Below are positions 27,501 to 40,800 of a stretch of 64,000 nucleotides of DNA, piece by piece. The stretch is taken from assembly GCF_003254395.2 (NCBI RefSeq), contig NC_037646.1:5038381-5102380 (forward strand), written 5' to 3'. Source of the DNA: Apis mellifera. Its lineage: Eukaryota > Arthropoda > Insecta > Hymenoptera > Apidae. The notes beneath the pieces are model-generated. The model was not told where the DNA came from. It ran no database searches and saw only the letters and a list, made by a program, of their open reading frames with translations. Numbering within the stretch: position 1 is the first letter of the stretch; every line of letters starts with the position of its first letter. A program made the translations under genes and the position numbers.

Positions 27501-30500
27501 TCCAAGATGCGAACATTCACTGGTTCAAGAAATTTATTTTATCTTTTTCTCTTTCTTTCTTTCTTTTTCTCTCTCTCCTTTTTTTCGATTCGACCGATTT
27601 CTCTGGTCGATTTTCCGACATCGTTGCACCAAGACTTTATTTCTTTCTCTCCCCCCTCCCCACCTTGTTCGGATTCTTCTTTCAATTAATTCCGGATGCA
27701 GCGAGCAAAGTTGTACGTGCCTGGAAGATTCGCAGAATTATTCACGATATCATGTAAGATGTAATCACGTAACGCAGCTACCGACGAAACGATTTTGTTC
27801 TTTCTCTGTTTTTCTCGTCCCTCGCCACCGTGGGGGAGGGTGGAATTGCTCGCACCGGCACCCCAAGAAATAAACTTCTTTGTTTCCTTATCTGACCGAC
27901 CGCTCACACCGCCATTCTTCTACATTTTTTTCTATGAAAAAGAGGAAATAGAACGGCTAATGATTAATCGTCATGAAATGAATATACTTAAATACACGTT
28001 CACGTTGAGAGAATATTTGGAATATTTATATACAATATATATAGTGATTTTAATTAATGAAATAAATTAATAGATAAGAAGGGGATTCTAAGAATATAGG
28101 AATATTCTTGTTTGTTATCTGTGCTAGATTTTGAAAATTGGCTTGTTAATTTATAAAATACAAACATTTGTTTAGTTAGATCGTATCATATTGATTTGGT
28201 TAGATATAAATATAGGTAAACGGTAATGTTTGTAAATTAATGATAAATTGTACTTGCACAACTTTATAGAATTAATAGGTTGTAAATCTGAGTTATTTGT
28301 TAAATAATAAAAAGTAGTAAATGTTTTTAAATCGAAAAAAGTTTAAAAATTGATATAATCATGATTTGATACACTCGTAAAGTTATATAGCCTGTAAAAT
28401 TTATAGACGGAATTAAAAGGTCTATTAAAAGTTGCAAAAAGTTGTAGTAAAAATTGTTGCACAGGCTTATGATTCTCTTTATCACATTTTCTTTATTGCG
28501 TTATTATTGTATCTTTCAGAACATGGAAAAATTTAATTAAAATTCTATTATTTTTTTTATAAATGTTTTGAAATTTCAAGTTATTCGTATTCTTTTACAA
28601 GAATTAAAAAATTTCTTACAGGAATAAAAGGAAGCTTCAAATTTATTCAATTTCTGTATGTAGATTCTTTTTAGTAATTAGATCATAATTTACATTTTAT
28701 TCTACTTTATAATTTATCTGAATTATCAAATTCTTCCTCTAACATTACATTTATTTATACTTCATCCAATTTATAAATTAAATCAACTTATATAGTCAAA
28801 AATTCATCATCTAGAGAAATTATTTTCTTTAGTTAGATTAGCCACAAATATTATATATTGAATTTATTAATTAGTAGAAAATATAAAAACAAAACTTTTC
28901 CTACTATTATTATTTAACAATATAACAAAATAATTTCAAATTACGTCCAAACATCCTTTCCTTTCCCTTCCTTCTTTCATTTCATTTCATTCACTTCTCA
29001 TTATCACTTTCATTCCCCACTCCATCGGCGTTGAACCTCTCCTTTCCCTTAAATATTTTTCCCACACCCACTCAGTTTTCTCAACGATTTCTCAAACGAA
29101 CAATCGTCCACTATTGCTTCGTTTCTCGAAAACGAAGGCCATTCTAGCAAATTGCTTCACCGTTATTAATTCAACCCTTCTTCGTCCATCCCAACCCCTT
29201 GGCAGGGATAATGACCGCGTTGACGATCCCACATTCGAAGCTAAGAAAAGCCACGGTTCCTTATGTCCTCCGGCATCGAGGCATCGATTGGGAAAAGTCC
29301 CAATCGACGACCCGAAATACTTTTCGATACGGTTCCATCTCTCTCGCTCGTGGGCGAGGCTTTTGTGCGGCGAAACTCGATTCTCCTACCCTTTTCCTTT
29401 ATATCCTGGCACACACCTGGCCGCAAATATACATTGTGCAATCAAGCTACGAATACGTATCCGATACCGTGAACACGCGAATTCTGGGAAAGCGCGATTT
29501 CCATGTATAATTTTTCCCTCGTAGATATATTTTCCATATATAGAATCCCCATCATCGAGTATTTATATTTTTTTTCGATTTCTCCTTTTTTTTCGAACGA
29601 ATTTTGTTGATTTTTCAAATCGTAAAATTATTTTAATTTCAGCTATCGTGCTGCGATTTTATAGATTTTTAAAATTGTTCGTTTCTATCCGGAACGGGAT
29701 TTTTTGATGGAAGATGTTACCGATTTTAACTTTTTTTTTTTGATTTTGTTTTTCGAGAGGATTTTTAGGAAATTTATACACGGGGATTGTGAAAATCGTT
29801 TGAACGATATTGAAATTTTAACGTTGATTTTTGTCATGAATATATAGAAATTCTTTTTGATATTTTTGATTAAGATAGAATTCGGGATAGAAATTCTCCT
29901 CGAATATATTGCCCTAAGAATTTTTACGTGACGAGAAAATAAATGCAATGGAGAAGCGTAAAGTATGTATAAAATAATGGAAAAATATATTTATGAAATA
30001 TAAAATGAATTTATTCATAGACTTAATTATAGATTCTTATGATCTATAATATACGTAATTTTTCTTCTTTTTATAATACCATTTCATAATATCAAAACTT
30101 TTCATTATATCTTCTATTCTCTATCGTATCTTAATTACTTCATTTTTATATACAACACGTATCACGGACTTTTCTTTTTAATAGCTCATGTAAGTCAATG
30201 AAATTATTACTCTATCATAATAAAAGAGTAATATTTTCAACTACCAATAATAAATTTGCTCCATTTTTTACAATTTTCTTCACTCTTCTTTCCATATATT
30301 CATAACAATGAATTTAAAACTCGAACTCGACTTGCGCATCTGTATTTTCTTCAATCTCGTTTAAAAAATTATCAAAAATATCTATCAAACTCGACATCTA
30401 TGCCTCGAAGGATCTCTAAACCTATCTAATTTCAGCTTTTCCCGCGTATCGCACACTATCACAGACTTCCATTCATCGACATCGCAGATCGTTTCGCGCA

Positions 30501-31857
30501 AAGTTTCATCAACTCGAACTTTGCGAAAAGTCTAGTTCCTGTTGGTCTAGATTTCACACCCCAAGTTTGATCACGTGATCCTCCCCGTGTAGCCCGATCG
30601 AACGCACGCGACCCTAATCGCGGAAATTACGAAAAACCAAGGCAGGAAAATTACCGATCGTATCTAGTTCCCTACCTCCTCAGCCGTGTTATTAACTCGG
30701 TTCCTCCATTATGTTTTAACGAACTCGTACACAGTGTGCAACCGATTCAATGTAATCTTGACGCTCCTGTTTAGCGTTTCGCCGATTTTCAAGGGGATAA
30801 GAGCGATGAAGTTTAATTGACCGGCGCCGGTAACCAATGATTTTATGCATGGATCGGTTCGTTGCTCTTTACGGTATAAAATAGGTTGTGTGGCGAGAGT
30901 TCGTTGTTGTGGAAATATGGAAAAATTGTTTATACGCGCCAAGTCCACTTAAAATCGTTATAAATATTGTTCGTTTGAAATCTTCTTCCTCTGTTTCTTT
31001 TTTTATTTTTTTTTTTACTTGTAAAGAATCACTTATTCGAGAATCGTGTATATTTTGTTAATTCTCATTGTCAGTGAAGTTTATAAGTTTATCAATTGCA
31101 GAGAGAGAGAGAGATAGAGAGAGAGGAAAATCGTAATTCGAATGAAATATTCATAAAATACAAGATAGAATAAAATATTAACGCGTTCACGGTTCCCTGA
31201 CCTGTATAGCCAGATATATTCCAGACTCAAATATCTGCTAACCCTCTAACTTTCGGGTTTAAATTGATATATGAATAATTAAATTATCCTCCACGCGGAT
31301 ATCACTTTTGTAGACGTGAAAACCACGTCTTTGGTTGGACTGTTGAACATGTGAACATGTTACGAACTGTGCAACGTGTATGAAGTATATATTGAAATAC
31401 GTTCTAGAATTTAAAACTTTCTCTCCGTTCAAATTTCTAAATATATAAAAAAATCAAATTAAATATACATATCATTTCAATAACATAATTGTCACCGGTT
31501 ATCGGGAATGATGGTTATGACGAGATATTTTTGCAATGATAACCGAATTAGCCCCACATGGATTTTTCGGGTTCATCTCGTGAACGCAATCGATCAAAAT
31601 ATGTCACTTCCGGGGTAGAACGAGGAGGAGAACGAGTCGGCATAGCCTGAATCCTTTCAGGGGTTCGCAACAGGGGATATTAAGGTCCTTTCGGGATGAT
31701 CGATATGGGAAGGTTGCTAAGCAGCTTACCCGGAAACCCTCCTCAACGGGGATAAGAAAGGTGTAACGTCCGTCCGCCTTGAAGACATCCTCCTTCTTCT
31801 CCGTCAAGATCCGCTGCCGAAAGATGCTGTAAGAAAGTTGGACTCGTTAATTGAACG

Positions 31858-31895
<38 letters not shown>

Positions 31896-34800
31896 GTATG
31901 TCTTCTTTTCCTTCTGTGTTCGCTCATTGTGTACACATGAAACTGAAATAGAATTATTTGTGGTGGCGTGAAACGAGAAATAAAATCATTTCGAAAAATT
32001 GATACGTATAAAATTTGTGAGGAAATTGTATTTTTATTTTTGAAAAGAAAAAAGAAATAGCAGTAGGAAATATGTAGGAATAAAAATTTTATCCGATCAT
32101 TTTAAATTCGGAATTCATAAAAAGTGTAATTTTATTTTTCTGCTTGAAAAGAAAATATCGAGAAATAGATAAGGGTGAAGATTTATACGATAAAGTAAAA
32201 TATACTAAAGGATAAAGTACAATACGTTTCTTTTCTTTTCTTTCTTTTTATAGTTTCGCAAAAAAAAAGAATTATTATGAGATGAAAAGTAATAGGAAAT
32301 AATTTTGCAAGGTTTTTTGCAACGATGAAAGTTAAAAGTTTAATCAATTAATTCTTTTCTCCTTAGTTAACGAAGAGATCGCGATTTTTGAGTTGTTTAA
32401 TTCGAATATTTAAAAAAAAAAAAAAAGAAAAAAAAATGTTTTGACAATATCGTAAAAATTTACACTGAAAATAAGCTTTCTCTCGTTGATTCTCGTTAAT
32501 TCCATCGGATGGATCGATGTTTGTTCATAACGAACAAAAATTAGCGCCATATAACCATTTATCGAGTCTAACTCGAACATCGTGACGCGCTTCTGTTTTT
32601 TAATTGCATCGAATCCGATGATGAAATTAAAGGGAATTAAATTAAAATGTGAAAATTCACGGGCGAGGGATGATGAATTCTCTGGGAAATGATTTATTAA
32701 CAAAGTTCTCGGGAAAGTATATATGGAAAAAGTTGGCCGGAGGCGGGTGCTGCGCGCTTTACGTTGCACGAACAAGCGGAAACGGTTGTTCGATGCGCGC
32801 GAACGGTAAATGAAATGCAGCGAAGCTTAAAGAACTTTCGGAAGGGTGAAGCTAATTCACTCAAGTTTTACTTACTCAGATGGCAAGCTCCAACGGCGTC
32901 GAGCCTTTAAATATCGATAAAGACTTGACAAAGTGAGCATCGAAGTTACTTAGGGGAACAACTACTGGAAACTTGGTTCCATCTTCATCTTTTGGCGAAC
33001 GTGAGCGGACTTTGCGGAGTGTATTTTGCTCGCGGAAAAGAAACTGTGCCGGATAAATGATAAAAACGGACCGTGGGATAATATGGAAAATGAACAAAGA
33101 TATTTATTATTTGAGGAGAAAATTAATTCGTTCATTGCATCAAATTTCATTGTTTTTATATGGAAATAATATCTAGAATATTTTAAAATATTCGATCGAT
33201 GTTTGGATTTCTAAAAATTATTTAATAATTGATTTAATGTTAATATGAATGGACGTTTAAATAAGTGAAAAATTTCAAAATTCTACGAAAATTTAAGAGA
33301 GATGAAATAAATAATATGTTTTAAATTTTAATACCAGAGAAATTAATTTAAATATTCATTATAAATAAGGGTTATAATTATATATTAATATTCATTGTGA
33401 TTGTAAGTTACGTTTCATTCAAGAAAAGTTTTTATAGAGAAAATATATTATCAAGAATCGTTTTATTTTCTCTCGAATGTTATTATACAAGATTAACGAA
33501 GTAAAAACGTTTACACGGTTAAAAATTAAAGCTAAAATTTTTACTTACCGAAGACGATGAACACCCAAATCAAGATTTTCACTTTGATTGAGAAATTCGA
33601 AGGCGTTTGGACTGTAGATCGGTAGTTCCATTGAATTCGAACGTACTGGTTCCAACACTTCGTTTATTATGTGCAAAACCTGCAAAATAATAAAATAATA
33701 TATTTAATATATTTAGTAAAAATTTCATAGTCAATCTTATTGATTGTAATTAGACAAGAATCGTATTTGTTACGAAATCTTCGAATTACATGTCGAGGGA
33801 TTCGAAAAATTTGAGGGACTCGAGAAGAAGAACTTTGCGAAAATAAAATATAAAACAGAAGAATATATATAGATACACACAAAATAATTTAGAAAATTTT
33901 CTTCTTAGATTAATCAAAATTTAACTTTTAATTATACAATTCAATTCCATCTACGCAAAGATCGTTCTTTAATTCATCAATTCGTATGAAACATCAACAA
34001 TTATTAATTAAACGCAACAGTTTATAGAATCAGAATGGAATAATATTGTTTGCCTAACATATAAAGCGTAACTAATACCAACAATGTTGATTTAACATCG
34101 CGTATATATATATATAAGCTACGATCGATCAATCAAACGCAACAGTTCATAGAACAAAAATATTATTGTATATCTTTTGCCTCGAGCTAATTTCTCGTAT
34201 AAATAATCTTCTCTAACATTAATTTAATGCCAGACATATAAAAGAGGTACAATTCACGGGGAATTATATTACATATTGTGCACGAAATTCAATTTTCTCC
34301 CTCGAAAGCATATTATCAAACCATCAAGTGCAAAAATTCCACTTGAAAATTCCATTTCACGAAAAATACGTGTCACGTATCGCTGTCATTATTTATCACG
34401 GATTTCATTCATTCGGCGAGGAATACAAAACACTCGACCGACATACGATCGTCCAAAGGTTATTATTTCCTCTTCTTTCTCTCTCCTTTCGAACAGGCTA
34501 ATTCGTACGTAGCCAACCGAGCGGAAAGCTCGTCGTGACGTTCAATTCGACAAGTTCAACGAGCTTCAAAGTAAATTGCCGCCAGAGATCTTGCTTGTAA
34601 ACGCGAAAGTATACGGTTAATCTCGTGAAGCCGCGAGAGAGGCGCGGGGGATGGTGTTCGGGGGGAGAGAGATATAGTAAGACAAACGACATCGCGGCAG
34701 CGAGGGAAACGGGGACACGGGGACGATGGAGGAGGAAGATAAAGCGAGGAACGAGAGGAAAAACGGACAGGAGCGAAGGAAACGCTTTGGTGGGATGGGG

Positions 34801-37800
34801 GTGTGGGTATTTATTCTGCGGCGAGGAACGCAACTATTTCATGGGTGTCGACTCGGATGCCGTTGGAAACAGCGGCAAGATGCGACACCCCTCCTCCGCC
34901 CACCCTCATTGGAAATGGCGCACACCCATTTACTATACCACGAGTTCGCGACTCGAACCATCTTACCAGCTATTTATTCGCTTTTCCTCGCGATCACCGT
35001 GATTCTTTTATCTCGCCCAAGGAGAGAGATGCTCGTTCTGTTCCTCGCCGTGGAACACGCTTCCTGGCGTGTTGAATTGAAAACGGTGGATTGTAAATGA
35101 TACGGACGTGTAGCGCACGTCTTTTGCCAAATGAATCATTTTAAGAGGATAGATGGTGTTGAAGGAAGTGAATATCTACGATTTTTGGATGTTGATTGAA
35201 AGAATTGAAGAAACAGAAAGAGAGAAAAGTTTTTATACAATTAATAGAGATTAAAAAGAATTTCTCGATTTATTGCGAAATTGAAAAGTTCAATAATCAA
35301 ATCAAAGTGTCTGTAATATTTTTAATAAAACAGATCATAGTATTATATCTTCAAAACGAATCAGAAAATAAAATCTTTTCATTATTTCTCAACATATAGT
35401 TATTTATATCCTCTTCGAGCATTTATTCTTGAGGCAGCAAGCAAGCCATCGAACATTCTCGCGTAAAGGCGATCGAGCAGCGTGGGCAGTAAATCGTGAA
35501 CAGGAGAGCAAAACGAGAAATCTGTCGATTCCAGTTTTATAAACCGTCGAAACATTTCTTCTGCCGAAGGTAGGCACATGCTAAAAGCTACGTTCTCTCG
35601 GTATCTCTTCAATAAAGAAAAACAGAGGGGGAGGGGGCAGAAAGATTGCACGATAACAAAGAAAATAGGAATGGGCGAGGGTGAGGAAGAGCGTGTTCCA
35701 TTTATCCGGCACGAGGAGTTGGCTGCAGAGGACTCTGTGTCACGGAGACGCGAAGAAAGAAAAAAAAAACAATGATTCGCGTTTATATGCTAGAATGGCT
35801 ACCCAGAAATGAATCGTATCGCCTTCTATGCCGCGATAGCGAAGAGAAATTTTTCTCTGTTCTTTGACGTCCATTTATCTTATTTGCCGGACACGAATCA
35901 TTGGGGATGCAGGATCCAAGTCTTGGGACGAAACTTTTAATTTCTTACGTGAATTTATACCGCGTATTAGCTTTATAATGTTGGATGGGAAAGTAAATCA
36001 ATTTAATTTATTCGTGTCATCGAGCTTCGAAATAAATTAAACTTGGTATAAATATTTTATTCTTACACGCATATACTACGATAAAATAAATGGAAATTAA
36101 TATTCTTTTCACAACAGAAGAAATTGAATCCTATCACATACGAATTATTACTTTGTAAATATAATGGAAAAGAAAAGAAATAACAAAATTTGTTTTCGTA
36201 AATTATATAAGAATTTGAAAAATTGGATTAAAATTTCTTTTTAAAGTTTCGACTTTAAGGGAGAATCGACAGAACTATTTGAGAATCGTGGTGTACGCGT
36301 TCCGCGGGTAGACAAGCGTGCCAAGCAACTTTTAGATTCGATTGCTCGAGACAAGACAATCCTTCTCGGCACACTGGTTCACCCTGAACGGGTTATATTC
36401 TCTCCTGGATGAATTTTACACGGAGACTGTTACGTGTGGCGAGTGCCCGTTTCCGGAACACGACGTTTCTTGAGAGGCGAAACTTTCTGGGACAACGGGC
36501 GTATATCTTTCAGGGAGACATTGCTATTTCTCTTCCTGTGGCCCTACTATAAAGGAATACCATTGTCTACGAAAAAAAAAAAGAAGAAACTGTTGCGATA
36601 TTAAAGAAGTGATAAAAATGTGTCGTCTTGTTTCGAGACGACGTTTCACTTTCTCACTATTATTGGTAATGATATTTTATTCATTGGAGAGAAGAGGAAA
36701 AAAGTGAATTCATATCAGAGAAATTGAAACGAATTGCGAAAAATTTAAATTGGAATAATTTTCAGAACTGTTTGAAAATTTATCAAAGAAACATTGAATG
36801 GAATCAATTATCGATCATTATTAAAATTGAACATGTCAATAATAAAATTAACGAATAAAATATGTTTCGAATGGAAACAGTTTGAGAATTAGAATAAAAT
36901 TGAATTACAATGGCGAATGTGCGCAATTAAACGTTAATATCTGCAATATAATGGCAGCCATTTAAAATTAATATAATGAATATTTCCACATTATTATCTC
37001 TATTGGAATTCGTTGTTTTCATTATCACGAAATTATGTTGTTTTATTGCAATAAAATAATCGATGAAGTAATTCTCGAAATAAAATACAATTTTGAATGC
37101 AAAAAGAATTTTATGCAGATTTCGATGTGACGTCCAAAGTGAATCATTAAAAAAAAAAAAAAATTGCACGATGCGTTTCTATGTATTAAATTATTTTTAA
37201 AATTATTCAAGTTGCTGTAAAGTTTCGCTGTAAAGATCTATTTATTCACAAAATTTATTCGCAAAGTTTCATTTCGTTCCATAAAAATTTCCTTAATTAC
37301 TAAGCAGGAACGTTAACGATACTTCAACGTTTTCTGTTTAACTCTGCCTTATTTTACCGCTGTTTTTATCACGGATGATAGAGCACAGGAGGGAATAGCA
37401 TGAACATTTCTCTAAGAGGTCGTTAATTCGAAGTTCACCCGGTTCTAGCCACCGTCTTGGGGGTCGAAGTCACGTTTACACCCTCGAATGCGGCTATTAA
37501 TAAAAACAGGCGAATGGTTCGTTATGGTTATTCGTAATTAATTGTATTCCTCGCGGTGTCCCAGAGGACACGTAAATTAACGAGTGCTAAGTTAATGGGC
37601 TGGAATTTTATGCCGGCTTTGAGTGCGTTTGTTATATAAATCAACGTGCGTGAACATATAGTGCCTTGAATAAAGATTATTTATGGATATTGGGCGATGG
37701 AAATTAAAAACTAGAGACTAATAGTTCGATATTTGAACACGTACAATTAAAAGGTATTGCAAGGAATAAAAATACCATTAAATTTACGACAGCTTTAATT

Positions 37801-40800
37801 TCTTCTATCTTTATTTCGATAAAAAATAAGAAATAAAATAATAAGAATGAAAATTTAAGAATAAAAATCGATTAAATGATCTAAGATGAAACAAAAGAGC
37901 AAACTTAATTTTTACATCAATAGTTAATAACTTATCATAATTTCAATATTAAAATTTCATTTCAAGATTAAAATTTTCTTAGAAGAAATTTATTAAAAGT
38001 AAAGATGGAGTGATATCCAATCAACTTCGATAAATGATATAATCCACATCTTCACGAATTATACAATGAATAAAACGATCTTTAAAAGTATTCACCGTAC
38101 GAAATCAACAAGATTCCTGACTACCTCAATCGAAGAGAATAAGAAACCCGTTTCGGGGTCAATCGAAACGATTCCTTCGACGTTCCATTTCCGAAAATGA
38201 TTGGCGAATAAGGAAGATCGCAGGCTATATAAGCGATGCACGAGAATAAAAACACGTTCAATTCTCCCTTGTTGCCGATCTGTCGGCAGCAAAACTTGCA
38301 GCCAAAGCTCGAATCGGGGGCATAAAGTGGCGGTTCAATTACTATAAAGCTCTTCTTTGCTACGTATGCCAGCGACTGCGAGCTGTCAGGGTGTGGCGTC
38401 GAGACACCATGGCGCCGATCCCCTAACCCCTCGTTTTCTTCCCCCGTTCGAATGGCGTTTCGAGGACGTTGCGCCAGATTAAAACAGGATCGACGACTCA
38501 CTTTCCGAAACCGGGTCGCCGTCTTCTGTTTACAATCGTTGAAATTTTATTGCGAATTCCCTCGAGCAGATTTCCATATGTTAATTGGATGATGCTATTC
38601 TTAAATTATTGCTAATGGATTTGAATATTTTATTGGGGGAAGTGGAGGATTTTATGATTGAGAATTTTTATTGAGTTTTTTCAGATAATTCTATATTTTT
38701 AGATTATCTTTGTGTTTTTTCTTTTTAGTTATTGCTGGTATTTTTGGAAGTGAAGAAAGTAAGAGTTATTATTCCATATTCTCGAGTTTCATATAATATC
38801 TTTAGAAAGAAAGTTTTAATAAACACAATCAAATATTCATTCGTTTAATTTAATTCTAATAATAACAGAATTGATCGAAGAGCTTCGTCTTTTTTATATT
38901 TTTATTCACACGAAACATTCGGCCAATTATCGGGATATGTCGTCTCTGTAAGTCTTGTCTCTTTAAATTTGTTGATCGTGAACCACAAACGATTCTATTA
39001 TTATTTGTTTTATTTCTTGGTTTTATATTCTTTATTCTTTGCCTTCTGCAGTTTTTCTTTGGTTTCCACTTTAATTTGTGTCTGCCATCTCGTGCATAAA
39101 GCGAAGCATGGAAGAAAATGACGGGAAATATTGTGTAGAATTTTATGCTCCGTCACAGTCTGACGGTTTGGTTGATAACCTAAGAGGGAAGAAATATTAT
39201 TTTACATTTTTGCAACTTGTCGTTCGCGAGAAAAGTAAAGATTCTTTTAACTGAAATAATTCAAGAATCTTTATCTTGAATCTATTATCTTCGTGATTTG
39301 TAAAAGATAATAACATGAAACAATTAAAATCACTGCATAAAAACGTTTCTTTAATATGCAAAATTTCATTTTTGATTAATTCATATACAAATCTTTAAAT
39401 CGAAATTAAATATTATATCTCTTGAATTAAATCAATCACAAGATAATTAATTCGATAATTCATACACGAGAATCTCTTCTCAATTTCTTCTTCTTATATT
39501 TCTATCCCTGAACACCGCACTAAAGATGGATATCTTAAAATATTCATATTCCACGAGTTTCCCTCGCCCGTCCACGTAAAATCTCGCGTAAAGTTATCCC
39601 CTTTAAAACCACTCCGACATTCATCGAATCGAACGACGAGGAAACAGGGAAAGCGAGTGTGGTCTCCTCTCATCCCCGAAGAATCGGGGCCATTTTTATT
39701 TTATCCGCTCCACTATCACGCTCATTTTCTCTCCCCGTACACTCGTTCCTACGCTCCCTTTACGTTTTCTCCGTTTTACATCCCGACCTCGTGGCTTTTC
39801 CCCTTTGTACTCCCCTCCTCCCTCGTTCGTAGCCAACGACTCCTGTCGTCCCCCTCTGTGGCATTTGTGTATGCATTTTTTAACAAGCCGTAACGCGATC
39901 CTGTTTCGTCCACCGTCTCTCACACTCGTCTCCGTGCTGGCGTTCACGCACTCGAAATCTCGGCTTTATCTCGTCCCAAATCGAGTTACCGCGCCATACT
40001 TTTTCCCTTTTTCTCTCCTTCTTGTCTTTCCTGCCGCATTCCCCTAGGGTGAGGGAGGGGGAGTGGCGGTGTGTCTCTCGTAAAAGGAAATTGCATCGTG
40101 AAGGAGACGATGCGACCGCGAGAACGACCACGAGAGATGGAGAGGGTGGGGGATTCTTTCTCGAGATTGAGGGCGAGCAGTGATCGTTAATTCGTCGTTG
40201 ATCCCTGCGTAAACGATTCTGTCTCGAGACGAGATCTCTCGTGTGCTCTTTTATTTGCGATTTTTCACTTTGTAGAAAGAAAGAGAGAGATGGAGAAGAT
40301 GATCGTGTGATTTTTTTTTCACGAAGATTTTCAACTCGAAGATTATACTTGATGAAAGTGATATAGGCGATTATAGAGCCGAGGATCTAATGTTATATAA
40401 AAGTAGTTATATTAAAGTTTCATCGTTATTATATATAAGAGCTTATTAAAATATTTAATAACGTGGGGGTAGATAGTGTATTATGTCATTAATAAACAAT
40501 ATTATATTATTGCGTTACGAAATAATTATAATGTAAATTGATGTTTGATTATGGTAACGAGATAGTGACTATATAGGTATTGTATAATAAGAGAGTTGGT
40601 TATTTTAATTTACCGAATATTAATATTCCCGATCGTTTTGTTTCACGTATTTTTTTCGTATTTAATATTCCTATTATAAGAGAGCAATTCTTTACAACAC
40701 GCGATAATTTTCGAATCTAGGTAAATCAGTTAATTCAGTAATTATCGTGCAAAAATATTTATCGCTATCCAGGGAACATTAATTTCGAACACCGTTATTT

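Larger units (their letters stand above)
24768..31729 (-). other. Fas1 intron, 6962 bp
   Basis: Between the H1 exon and the core exon of domain 2. It contains GC-richer islands at 25980-26820, 27240-27900, 29040-29520 and 30400-30950, a 122-bp tandem duplication, a pyrimidine-rich tract at 27540-27670 and a GA repeat at 31101-31124. Open frames in the islands overlap on both strands and match nothing known. Confidence 0.8.

Noticed and set aside
34498..35100. Several frames above 110 codons on both strands
   Set aside because: They overlap one another in a GC-rich intronic island, with simple K/R/E- or S/P-rich composition and no domain.
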